Shown: one piece after another, positions 50,103 through 58,184 of the stretch | How positions within the stretch are numbered: position 1 is the first letter of the stretch | How the letters are laid out: every line of letters starts with the position of its first letter | NCBI RefSeq assembly: GCF_000223375.1 | Contig: NC_017384.1 | Location: 1,058,097 to 1,122,096, forward strand | Source: Ketogulonicigenium vulgare WSH-001 | GTDB taxonomy: Bacteria > Pseudomonadota > Alphaproteobacteria > Rhodobacterales > Rhodobacteraceae | DNA length: 64,000 bases | Direction of reading: 5' to 3' | Position numbers and translations under genes: made by a program | Notes under the pieces: model-generated | Databases searched by the model: none | What the model was told of the DNA's origin: nothing | The model's input: the letters and a program-made list of their open reading frames with translations, nothing else

Positions 50103-51278
50103 TCAGGCCTCGGCGTTCAGTTCCTGATCCACGATCGACACCCAATAGGCCGACCCGTAAGGGATCGCGTCGTCGTTGAAATCATAGTTCGGCATGTGGT
50201 TATTGGCGGTAAAACCATTTCCCATCATGACGTTACAGCCCGGGCGCTCGCGCAGCATATAGGCGAAATCGTCTGCCGCATTGATCGGGGGGTTGTCGCC
50301 ATCGACATTATCGGCCCCCACCAGCGCGCTGGCGGCCGCCACGGCTTTGTCGGTTTCCAGACGGGTGTTGATCAAGGGCGGGTAGCCGCGATCATAGTTC
50401 ACATCCACGGTGCAGCGGCTCATCGCGGCCGAGAGTTCGGCAATCTCGCGCAGACGGGTTTCCAGCAGGTCGCGGATCTCGGGGCGGTGGCAGCGCGTGG
50501 TGCCGGTCACGACAATCTCGGACGGCATGACGTTAAAGCTGAGGCCGCCATTAATCGACCCGATGCTGAGCACCGCCGAATCCAGCGCCGGTACGTTGCG
50601 CGAAATGATGCCCTGAATGCCCAGAATGAAATGCGCCAGCGGCACGGTCGTATCGGTCGACTTTTCGGGCGCACCGCCATGGCCGCCGGTACCTTTGAAC
50701 GTCACTGTCCAGCTATCCGAGCAGGCCAGTTGCGGGCCGTTGCGGGTGACGAATTTGCCGATCTCGATGCCCGGCTTGTTGTGCAGCGAATAGACGGCGT
50801 CGCAGGGGAAGCGGTCGAACAGCCCCTCTTCGATCATCTTCAGCGCGCCGGCACCGCCCTCTTCGGCGGGCTGGAAGAAACAATATACCGTGCCCGCGAA
50901 ATCGGGGTTGTTCTGCAGATAGCGCGCGGCATTCAGCAGCATCGTCGTGTGACCGTCGTGGCCACAGCCATGCATCTTGCCCGGAATTTTCGAGACATGG
51001 GCAAAGGTGCTGGTCTCGACAATGTTCAGCGCGTCCATATCGGCGCGCAGGCCGATGGCGCGGTTGCCGGGCTTGTTCCCTTTGATCGTCGCCACAATGC
51101 CGGTGACAGCGATGTTGCGTTCAAAGGTGATGCCCCATTCGGTCAGCTTGTCCGCAACGATCTGCGAGGTCCGCACCTCTTCATAGCAGGTCTCGGGATA
51201 CATATGCAGGTCATGGCGGATCGCGACCATCTCATCTTGCTGGGCGCGCAGCGCCGCCAGCACCTTATCCATCTGCAT
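50103..51278 (-). CDS. M20 amidohydrolase (HipO-like aminoacylase/carboxypeptidase)
   Basis: A 391-residue di-zinc hydrolase of the M20D group. Metal ligands lie in KMHGCGHDGHTTMLL, the catalytic Glu in QPAEEGGAGALK, and the C-terminal metal His region in DFAYML and YDFNDDAIPYGS. Relatives remove acyl groups from amino acids or amines (hippurate, indole-acetyl or N-formyl compounds). It is divergent from the THI5-like binding protein, with an operator-like site between. The probable job is to deacylate the imported compound. Confidence 0.9.
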   Translation of the reverse strand: MQMDKVLAALRAQQDEMVAIRHDLHMYPETCYEEVRTSQIVADKLTEWGITFERNIAVTGIVATIKGNKPGNRAIGLRADMDALNIVETSTFAHVSKIPGKMHGCGHDGHTTMLLNAARYLQNNPDFAGTVYCFFQPAEEGGAGALKMIEEGLFDRFPCDAVYSLHNKPGIEIGKFVTRNGPQLACSDSWTVTFKGTGGHGGAPEKSTDTTVPLAHFILGIQGIISRNVPALDSAVLSIGSINGGLSFNVMPSEIVVTGTTRCHRPEIRDLLETRLREIAELSAAMSRCTVDVNYDRGYPPLINTRLETDKAVAAASALVGADNVDGDNPPINAADDFAYMLRERPGCNVMMGNGFTANNHMPNYDFNDDAIPYGSAYWVSIVDQELNAEA

Positions 51279-51348
51279 ATCTTTTAACTCCTTGCAGTGC
51301 GAGAACGCGTTATTTTACGCGTTTTGTAACATCTCACTAGACGGTATT

Positions 51349-51363
51349 CTAATGGTATGCCTA
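51349..51363. promoter_or_regulatory. GGTATRCC operator between M20 and binding-protein genes
   Basis: CTAATGGTATGCCTA differs from the 48405 site at one of 15 positions. It lies in the divergent 123-bp gap, where one bound regulator could control both genes. A further half-site-like GGTATTC precedes it at 51343. Confidence 0.55.
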
Positions 51364-51401
51364 ATGTAAACACCTGCCCTATACGTAAAAGGAACCTCTT
51401 C

Positions 51402-52385
51402 GTGGCAAAATCCTGCTCTACCCTCGCCCTGATTGCGGCTGCGGTCTCGACCGCATCGGCGGCCGCGGCAAATGACGCTGTAAACTTCCAGCTGGACTGG
51501 ACTCCGGGCGGGATTTCCGCCGCTTATTACATGGGTCTGGAAGCAGGATGCTTTACCGACCAAGGCATTGATGTGACAATTTCGCGCGGTTATGGCGCAG
51601 CGGATGCGGTGACAAAAGTGGCAACCCGCGTGGCCGATTTCTCGGTCACCGACCTTGGCGTCATCGTCGGTACCATCGCCAACAGCGGCGCACCTGTAAA
51701 AGCGATTCTGCCGATCGTGCAGCAGTCGCCTGTTGGCATCGCCGTGCTGGAAAACAGCCCGATCCAGTCGCTGAACGATCTGGAAGGCCGCTCGATCGGC
51801 ACGTCGGTCGGCAATGCTGCGATTGAATATCTGCCGCTGGGCATGGAGGCCGCAGGCGCGGATCTGACAAAGGTCGAACATATCACCGCTGACGGCTCGG
51901 CCCTGAACGGCATGCTGTTCCGCGGCCAGATCGACGCGCTCGCCAGCTATGTCACCTCGGTCGTGCAACTGAACACCATCGGCCAGGCTACCGGCCAGGG
52001 CGTGCGCGCGATTTACTATGGCGATGCGCTGAACATCTATAACGCCTCGGTCTTTACCTCGGATGCGCTGATCGCGGAAAACCCCGATCTGGTGGCGCGT
52101 TTTTCGGCGGCGGTGCAGTGCAGCTATAATACCGCGCGTGAGAACCCCGAGGCGACCATCGACGCTGTCACCAAACATGTCGAGGGCATGATCCGCGACA
52201 CCCAGGTCGATGCCGTCCCCTTCGCGCTGGATTTCGCCTTTAATAACCCGGTGTTCGCCGCCAATGGCTTTAACTGGGATATGGACCGCGTCGCCAACAA
52301 CATCGCCGCCACCGGCCGCGTGCATGATCTGGCGAATACCGCGCTTACGCCTGCGGATGTGGTTTACACCCCCGTTTCGCAATAA
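51402..52385 (+). CDS. ABC transporter substrate-binding protein, NMT1/THI5-like
   Basis: A 327-residue periplasmic binding protein. A Sec signal ends ASAAAA near residue 22; the mature start NFQLDWTPGGISAAYYMGLE is typical of the NMT1/THI5 fold, followed by SVTDLGVIVGTIANSG and DLEGRSIGTSVGNAA. The CCCFC motif of thiamin-pyrimidine synthases is absent, so it binds a ligand rather than making pyrimidine. GTG 51402 is chosen because AAAGGAA precedes it; the in-frame ATG at 51357 lies inside the operator. It presumably feeds the importer at 48447-50044. Confidence 0.88.
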   Translation: MAKSCSTLALIAAAVSTASAAAANDAVNFQLDWTPGGISAAYYMGLEAGCFTDQGIDVTISRGYGAADAVTKVATRVADFSVTDLGVIVGTIANSGAPVKAILPIVQQSPVGIAVLENSPIQSLNDLEGRSIGTSVGNAAIEYLPLGMEAAGADLTKVEHITADGSALNGMLFRGQIDALASYVTSVVQLNTIGQATGQGVRAIYYGDALNIYNASVFTSDALIAENPDLVARFSAAVQCSYNTARENPEATIDAVTKHVEGMIRDTQVDAVPFALDFAFNNPVFAANGFNWDMDRVANNIAATGRVHDLANTALTPADVVYTPVSQ

Positions 52386-52391
52386 TGAAAA

Positions 52392-52417
52392 GGCCCCGTC
52401 GCAATCGCGGCGGGGCC
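52392..52417 (+). terminator. Rho-independent terminator after the binding-protein gene
   Basis: GGCCCCGTCGC pairs with GCGGCGGGGCC over AATC and is followed by CCCTTTTT. It overlaps the end of the convergent transporter gene. Confidence 0.85.
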
Positions 52418-52422
52418 CCTTT

Positions 52423-53841
52423 TTATCGTTTCGCGCCATAGCCCTCTAGCGCCTTTGGCGGCAGCAACAGCATGGCGATGAACGCCACCGCGATCAGTCC
52501 TGCGGGCACCAGTGCGATGACCCATGTCGCCTCGCCCATCGGGCCATCGACGCCTTCGTGGGCGTAAACGAGGCCCGAGGCCAGCGCCACCGCCCCTGCC
52601 ACAGCCACGCCAATCGTGCCGCCCATCGCGCGGGCAAAGCCCAAAAGGCCCAAAGCGGCGCCCACGCGCCTCGCCCCCGCCGCATTCTGCGCCGCTAGCG
52701 TAAAGATCGGATAGGACGCCCCGATCCCCATGCCCAGCAGGATGCTAACCATTTCCAGCAGCACGAAATTATGCGCTTGCGCCAGTGTCAGGCACAGCAG
52801 CACAGTCCCCGCCAGCGCGACGGCGGTCGAGCTGACCACGACCGGCTTGTAATACGGGTTATTGCGCAGGAAACGCGGCGGGATATAGGCCCCAGCGGTC
52901 ACGCCGATCAAAAAGCCGATCACCGCAAAGCCGCCCTGGCTGGCCGTCAGGCCAAAGCTTTGTTGGTAATAGAGCGGCAAATAGACCGACAAAGCCACAT
53001 TCGCGCCGGTGCAGCACAAAAGGCCCACGCCGCACAGCAGGATCGTCGGATTGGTCAGCACCGGAAACGGCAGCAGCGGATAGGCTGCGCGCACCATACG
53101 CAGCGCAAAACCGGCCCAGAACACCAGCGCCACCGCCAACCAGATCAGCCCGCCCGGCTGGCCGGATGTCAGCGTGTTCAGCGCCATGACGCTGGACAGT
53201 GCCGCACCGACCATCAGCCCCGCGCCCAGAGCATCGACCGGACGCGGCGTCGTCGCCCCCTCTTTCGTGTAAAAAACCGCGACACCGATCAGGCAAAGCA
53301 CGCCCAGCGGCAGGTTGATCCAGAAAATCGCGCTCCAGTGGAAATATTGCGACAGCACGCCGCCCGCGATCGGCCCCATGACAGCAGCAATCGCATAGAT
53401 CGTCGAGGTATAGGCACTGTAGATCGGGCGTTGGCGCATCGGGATGCGGTCGGCAATCACCACATGCGGCAGCGCGGTCAAACCGCCTGCGCCGATCCCC
53501 TGCACCACGCGCGAAACGACCAGCATCGTCAGGCTGCTCGACATCGCCGCCATCACCGATCCGACGACAAAAGTGCCGACCGACAGATTGATGGCAAAGC
53601 GCCGCCCCTTGATATCCGCCAGCGCGCCCAAAATCGAGGCAGAGCAGGTCGCCGCCATCAGATAGGCCGTCGGTACCCAGGTCAGCAGCGTGCCGCCGCC
53701 CAGCTCGGCCGCGATATTGCCCATCGCGGGACCGGTGATCGTCTGTTCCAGCGCCGACATGAACATGGCGATCAGGGTTGAAATGATCAAAAAATGGGAT
53801 TTTCGGTCAACTTTGGCAGGCGCGTGATCCGTCGTTTTCAT
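52423..53841 (-). CDS. MFS transporter, DHA2 (EmrB/QacA-like) family
   Basis: A 472-residue polytopic protein with about fourteen helices. Motif A-like LGALADIKGRRFAINLS and motif C-type VMGPIAGGVLSQYFHWSAIFW mark the DHA2 proton-coupled drug/metabolite exporters. Its start lies 83 bases from the operator at 53924, divergent from the GntR regulator. It may export a toxic analogue or hydrolysis by-product of the same substrate; that role is inference. Confidence 0.88.
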   Translation of the reverse strand: MKTTDHAPAKVDRKSHFLIISTLIAMFMSALEQTITGPAMGNIAAELGGGTLLTWVPTAYLMAATCSASILGALADIKGRRFAINLSVGTFVVGSVMAAMSSSLTMLVVSRVVQGIGAGGLTALPHVVIADRIPMRQRPIYSAYTSTIYAIAAVMGPIAGGVLSQYFHWSAIFWINLPLGVLCLIGVAVFYTKEGATTPRPVDALGAGLMVGAALSSVMALNTLTSGQPGGLIWLAVALVFWAGFALRMVRAAYPLLPFPVLTNPTILLCGVGLLCCTGANVALSVYLPLYYQQSFGLTASQGGFAVIGFLIGVTAGAYIPPRFLRNNPYYKPVVVSSTAVALAGTVLLCLTLAQAHNFVLLEMVSILLGMGIGASYPIFTLAAQNAAGARRVGAALGLLGFARAMGGTIGVAVAGAVALASGLVYAHEGVDGPMGEATWVIALVPAGLIAVAFIAMLLLPPKALEGYGAKR

Positions 53842-53923
53842 CTCGTCACTTTGTTATTTTTATCGTTTTGGCCACGCGGGCGACATCGGAGCGTTCCCTA
53901 TCGCGCCAGAGCTATGCGTTCCA

Positions 53924-53933
53924 ACGGTATACC
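53924..53933. promoter_or_regulatory. GGTATACC operator in the MFS/GntR divergent region
   Basis: CGGTATACCA carries the same perfect palindromic core as the 48405 site. Located between the exporter and regulator starts, it allows autoregulation and control of the pump. Confidence 0.55.
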
Positions 53934-54067
53934 ATCGGAATAATCATATCTCCAGCCATTTCCAAGGCCTTGACGACAGCACTGTGACGCGCAGGCGTCC
54001 GGTTGCCTACTTTCCCTGCCCCGCTTTAGCGACTATGATCACCCACAGGTTGAACCCGGAGGTTTTG

Positions 54068-54742
54068 GTGGCAAGCGAAGCATCGCAAATCGGCGAACGT
54101 CAGACATGGGACGAAGGCCCCAATATCTCTGAACAGGTTTACCAAAAGCTGATCGATCTGCTGGTCAGCGGCGAGTTGCGCCCCGGCGATGTCATTGTCG
54201 AGCGGCGCATGGCGAGCTTCCTTAATGCCTCGCGCACCCCCGTCCGCGAGGCCCTTGGGCGGCTCGAGGCCGAGCGGCTGGTCTATAAACAGGCCAATCG
54301 CGGCGTGATCGTCAGCCCCTTTTCGACCGAGAATTTCGTCAATCTGCTCAATGTGCGCAAACTGCTAGAGGCCGAAGCCGCGCGCCTCGCGGCTGGGAAG
54401 CTGACTGAGGCGCAGATTGCAGATTTGCGCGCGGCGCTGACAGGCCTTGCCGCCATCGCGCAGCCCACGCTCGCCCAAGTGTGGGAGGTGGATAACAAAT
54501 TGCACGGCGCGATTGCCACCGCCTCGGGCAATCCACTGCTGGCCGAAATGATCGGTGACCTACGCCGCCGGACGCATGTGTTTAACGCCTACCGCTCGCC
54601 CACAGCGCAGAAGTTTTCCGATACCGAGAATTTCACCCTGCTCGATGCGGTCGCCAGCGGCGACGCGGAACACGCCCGCCAGACGATGATCCAACACATC
54701 GAACGCGTGAAAACCGCGCTGATCGAGCAGCTGAGCGAATAA
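54068..54742 (+). CDS. GntR/FCD-family transcriptional regulator
   Basis: A 224-residue regulator. The N-terminal winged helix (ISEQVYQKLIDLLVSGELRP, then ASRTPVREALGRLEAERLV) is followed by an all-helical FCD ligand domain (about residues 90-215) with likely metal/ligand residues in EVDNKLHGAI and RQTMIQHIERV. GTG 54068 is chosen for GGAGG five bases upstream; earlier in-frame starts lack a site. It is the probable sensor of the substrate handled by the neighbouring importer, hydrolase and exporter, acting at the GGTATACC sites. Confidence 0.9.
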   Translation: MASEASQIGERQTWDEGPNISEQVYQKLIDLLVSGELRPGDVIVERRMASFLNASRTPVREALGRLEAERLVYKQANRGVIVSPFSTENFVNLLNVRKLLEAEAARLAAGKLTEAQIADLRAALTGLAAIAQPTLAQVWEVDNKLHGAIATASGNPLLAEMIGDLRRRTHVFNAYRSPTAQKFSDTENFTLLDAVASGDAEHARQTMIQHIERVKTALIEQLSE

Positions 54743-54982
54743 GATATCGTAAAATCTTTGACCCAGTTAGATCATTTACACATTAAAGGTCGCCTATTTT
54801 TACATCGCATATTTAAAATCGCCCTTGCGCAGTCATAAATACAAGCCTCGGATCTAGGCTGCGTCGCGCATCGCGCATTAGATTTATCCAAGATACGCTG
54901 CCAGCAATAAACAGCCATTTAGCTTTTTCACTAAGTGGTCGCGGCTATTCTTTTTAAATCATTGTAAAGTTTGGGCTTTAAT

Positions 54983-55879
54983 ATGGATCTAGATTCTATA
55001 GTAAACGAAAAGTTCAACGCGAACACGGCCGAAGAGCAACTGCGCAGATTGATTGGCCAGTGGTCGAGTCTCAATTCCCACAAGGGATTGGCCCTTTCTC
55101 GTACAGATATGTATGAGCTTTACTCAATGCGCGAGCGCAGTGTGTCACTGTTGGATCAAGCCTTTTCGCGCATGATCGACGAAGCCAAAATTCGGCACGA
55201 CAATTTCAAACATCACGCAGACTGGAAATATATCTCTCTGGGCGAAGATTGCTTTGTGCGCTCACTTGCGACGCGATGGGGTTTCAAGAAATCTGCTGCG
55301 CTAGGCGCAAAATCTGGTCCCTTCGATCTGGCGGTTCATCCACCCGCAGCGCTTTTGTCCATTCTGCAAAACGACTTTGACGGCTATATGGATCCTTCCA
55401 ATCTGAAATACATTGGAAATATGAAATACTGTATGAACACGAGATATCGCTCAGTGTTCAATCACGAAGTGGGTCCGGAATATGCAGAAAATGACTTTGA
55501 AAAGCTGCGCAATGTAATAACACCACGTGTTGAGCGTTTTCGGGCTGATTTTGAGGACGACGGTAAGGTCTGCTACATTGTACGCATTCACAAGGCTGAT
55601 GATGAAAAGTGGCATAAGACCGCGGAACTACTGCAATTTATCCGCGACAAATCTGCGGCTCGGAACCTCGCATTGATCTGCGTGTCGACACGCGAACATG
55701 GTGCCCAGCATATTTGTGCACCGAAAGTTATCGGCGAGAGTGGCATTCACGTTGTCGAACATGCCTATCCGCATGAAAAATACGTCTGGCATGTGAACAA
55801 CCGTAGCGATGCGGGCCTGAGCTTCGAACGCGAGGTGGTGCGCCAGTTGCGCGCTGTTATGGATCGGATTGCCGCCTGA
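54983..55879 (+). CDS. DUF1796-like (putative papain-like cysteine peptidase) protein
   Basis: A 298-residue soluble protein. The middle block YISLGEDCFVRSLATRWGF followed by GPFDLAVHPP matches the SLG-x-C ... PFDW pattern of DUF1796, with candidate nucleophile Cys in EDCFV and a possible His in REHGAQH or HAYPHEKYVWH. Residues 1-85 look helical. ATG 54983 is used; TTG 54971 is the alternative. The gene and its AT-rich 240-bp upstream gap are less GC-biased than their neighbours and it has no partner, suggesting acquisition. Relatives often accompany glycan gene clusters. Confidence 0.6.
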   Translation: MDLDSIVNEKFNANTAEEQLRRLIGQWSSLNSHKGLALSRTDMYELYSMRERSVSLLDQAFSRMIDEAKIRHDNFKHHADWKYISLGEDCFVRSLATRWGFKKSAALGAKSGPFDLAVHPPAALLSILQNDFDGYMDPSNLKYIGNMKYCMNTRYRSVFNHEVGPEYAENDFEKLRNVITPRVERFRADFEDDGKVCYIVRIHKADDEKWHKTAELLQFIRDKSAARNLALICVSTREHGAQHICAPKVIGESGIHVVEHAYPHEKYVWHVNNRSDAGLSFEREVVRQLRAVMDRIAA

Positions 55880-55884
55880 GGCGA

Positions 55885-55909
55885 TGGCCCCGCCCTGCAG
55901 GCGGGGCCA
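55885..55909. terminator. Hairpin between convergent genes
   Basis: TGGCCCCGCC pairs perfectly with GGCGGGGCCA over a 5-base loop, serving the DUF1796-like gene and the end of the minus-strand operon. Confidence 0.7.
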
Positions 55910-55915
55910 CTCGAA

Positions 55916-56512
55916 TTACGCGGTCGGCTCGCCCAGCGACAGCATCAGGCGGTTGGCCCAGTTGAAGAAGGCAGCCGATTGGATCAGGTCGACCACCTCA
56001 AGGTCGGACAGGCCCGCCTCATATAGCGATGAAATATCAACCTCTTGCAGATCGCTTGGCGTGCGGGTCAGCGTGGTGGCGGTCTGGATCACCAGATCCC
56101 AGCGCGGGTCGATTGCAGTGCCCACGCCTTGATCCAGCAGTTGGTCGACATCGGCAGGCCGCTTGGAATAGGTCGCGGCAAAGCGCGCGTGAACCGAGGC
56201 GCAGAAAATGCAGCCGTTGAAACGCGAGACGGCGGCGGCGGCAAGCTCGCGCTCGGCGCGCGGCAGGCCGTCTTTGGCGTTATAAAAGATATCCTTGTCG
56301 GCCAAAGTGCGCGCGCCCAGTACCTCGGGATCATGGGCAAGCAGGCGGAAATAGGGCGATTTCGCGCGGCTGCGGTCGATCAGGCCAGTGTAGTGGCGAT
56401 CGGTCAGCGCGTCCTCGGCCACGGGATGCAGCCAGGGCAGCCAGTCCAATTCGTCGCGGGTAAAGGCGACGGGTTCGACATTATCGGGATAGGTGATGAT
56501 GGTATCGGTCAT
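55916..56512 (-). CDS. Alkylhydroperoxidase-domain protein, Avi_7169 type
   Basis: A 198-residue AhpD/CMD-fold protein. The redox motif CIFCASVHARF is a full CxxC-x3-His site, as in AhpD peroxidases, so it should be thiol-active. The C-terminal helices (DLEVVDLIQSAAFFNWANRL) form the trimer-type fold. It is the last gene of the seven-gene operon, 15 bp after its sister CMD gene. The established family (TIGR04030-type) is known only by association with the other members seen here. Confidence 0.85.
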   Translation of the reverse strand: MTDTIITYPDNVEPVAFTRDELDWLPWLHPVAEDALTDRHYTGLIDRSRAKSPYFRLLAHDPEVLGARTLADKDIFYNAKDGLPRAERELAAAAVSRFNGCIFCASVHARFAATYSKRPADVDQLLDQGVGTAIDPRWDLVIQTATTLTRTPSDLQEVDISSLYEAGLSDLEVVDLIQSAAFFNWANRLMLSLGEPTA

Positions 56513-56527
56513 TTTATCGCCCTTTGA

Positions 56528-57124
56528 TCAATGGGTTGTCGCGGGTTGCGCGGCGGGGCTGACCGCTTGCGCCAGACGCAGGCCGCCAATAACCCGCAAT
56601 TGGAAGGCCAAGAACGCGACAAGCTGCGATAGCGTGACAATGGCCGGCGTCGTCCAACCCGCATCAAGCAGAGTTTGCAGCTTTTCGGGCGAGGCATCGC
56701 GCGGATGCAGTGTCAGGAAATGCGCATGGTTCAGCGCGGCGGCCAAGGGCGGCGCGACGCCAGTGGCGGTAAAGCTGACGCCTTCGCTATTCTCGGCAGA
56801 AAGCGGTCCTGCGGGATAATGGCCGAATGGCCCGACGCCCTTGCCTTGGACAGAAAGCCCCTCGATCACCGGCACCAGATCGGGTGCAACCTCGACCAGC
56901 AGGGCGCGGTAATGGGCCTGAATACCGGTATCGCCATGCAGCGCCGCGACAAACAGCGCGACGGCGCGGCGGGTCTCGAGCGGCAGATCGCCCGCCTCCT
57001 GCGGGTGCAGCAGCAGATCATAGCTAAGCTGCGCATTCTCGCGCGATTGCAGACGCGCGCGGCGGGCCTGATCCAGCGCCCCGCCCGGCGGGATACCCGC
57101 CAAAGTGTCAATAATATCAGTCAT
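56528..57124 (-). CDS. CMD-domain protein, Avi_7170 type
   Basis: A 198-residue AhpD-fold sister protein. At the place of the redox motif it reads LSQLVAFLAFQLRVIGGLR with no CxxC, so it probably lacks thiol peroxidase activity and may be a structural or decarboxylase-like partner. MTDIIDTLAGIPPG is the N-terminus; AAGGAAGG precedes ATG 57124. Its pairing with a redox-active sister is a feature of the KPN/Avi cluster. Confidence 0.85.
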   Translation of the reverse strand: MTDIIDTLAGIPPGGALDQARRARLQSRENAQLSYDLLLHPQEAGDLPLETRRAVALFVAALHGDTGIQAHYRALLVEVAPDLVPVIEGLSVQGKGVGPFGHYPAGPLSAENSEGVSFTATGVAPPLAAALNHAHFLTLHPRDASPEKLQTLLDAGWTTPAIVTLSQLVAFLAFQLRVIGGLRLAQAVSPAAQPATTH

Positions 57125-57155
57125 ATGTTGTCCTTCCTTGTTCAATTTCGGGGCA

Positions 57156-58184
57156 TCAATGTCCGGCAACCGCACGCACGGGTGCGGGCGACACCCACCC
57201 CAGGGCAGGCGCAACGCCGGTTGCGTAAAGTTCGATGGAGCGCAGCGTGTATTCCGGCGGTGGGTCGACCGAATGCACCTGCGCGGCGACCTCGGTCGCG
57301 AATTCCAGCACGGAATCCTCTGCCAGCGATGCCGCAACATCATCAACCGTCCCCACATGTGTATCAAGGCGGCGGATCAGATCGTGGATATCGTCGCTGG
57401 GCAGGGTATGACCGGTTTTACGAAAATGCGCGGCCACCCGGCTGAGGCCCGTTTGCGCCAGGCTGATCGCCTCATGACGGCTATCGGCCACGAAAATACT
57501 GCGCGAGGCGAGGATGCGGGGCGGGACACCCTGTGGCAGCGCGGCGAGGTAAGCCTCGACAATGGGTCGCTGCACCTCATGCAGGGGCAGATCGGGGCGG
57601 TCTTTCGGGCGCGGCTGGGTGCGCGATAGCAGCAGGCCGTCACCGGCCAGACCCGCGCGCCGCCCCCCTTCGACCGAGAATGTGGCCTGCCAGATCCGCT
57701 GCCCCAGATCATCAACTGCGGGATAGAGCCGCCGACTTTCGGTGATCTGCCCGCCCGCAAAGGCCTTGCGCAGCGTGTCTAGCTGCGCGGCATAAATGGC
57801 CGCTTTATCGGCCAACGACACACCAAAGGCTTCGAATGTCGCCGGGGTACCCCCAGTGCCCAGACCCAACTCGACCCGCCCGCCCGACAACTTATCCAGC
57901 ACGCCCGCATCTTCGGCGACGCGCAGGGCGCTTTCCAGCGGCAGCGTGATCACGCCCGTGCCCAGTCGAATGCTTGATGTTTGCGCCGCAGCGGCGGCGA
58001 GCAACACGAAGGGCGACGGCAGACCGCCCTCCTGCGGATCGAAATGGTGCTGCGCGATCCACGCCGTATGGATGCCAAAGCTTTCCGCCGTCTTGATCTG
58101 TTCGATTGCCGCGGCATAACGGGCGGCGGCGGGAAGATCATCCAGAACGCGGGTGAAAAAGCCGATGTTTTTGGTCTGGGTCAT
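57156..58184 (-). CDS. Luciferase-like FMN monooxygenase, KPN_01858 type
   Basis: A 342-residue TIM-barrel flavin monooxygenase of the bacterial luciferase family. Blocks GFFTRVLDD, IAQHHFDPQEGG (active-site His pair), GTGVITLPLE and LSGGRVELGLGTGG are present. It needs reduced FMN from a reductase not seen nearby. It overlaps the ABC ATPase gene by four bases. The substrate of this subfamily is not established; oxidation of a compound brought in by the linked importer is inferred. Confidence 0.87.
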   Translation of the reverse strand: MTQTKNIGFFTRVLDDLPAAARYAAAIEQIKTAESFGIHTAWIAQHHFDPQEGGLPSPFVLLAAAAAQTSSIRLGTGVITLPLESALRVAEDAGVLDKLSGGRVELGLGTGGTPATFEAFGVSLADKAAIYAAQLDTLRKAFAGGQITESRRLYPAVDDLGQRIWQATFSVEGGRRAGLAGDGLLLSRTQPRPKDRPDLPLHEVQRPIVEAYLAALPQGVPPRILASRSIFVADSRHEAISLAQTGLSRVAAHFRKTGHTLPSDDIHDLIRRLDTHVGTVDDVAASLAEDSVLEFATEVAAQVHSVDPPPEYTLRSIELYATGVAPALGWVSPAPVRAVAGH

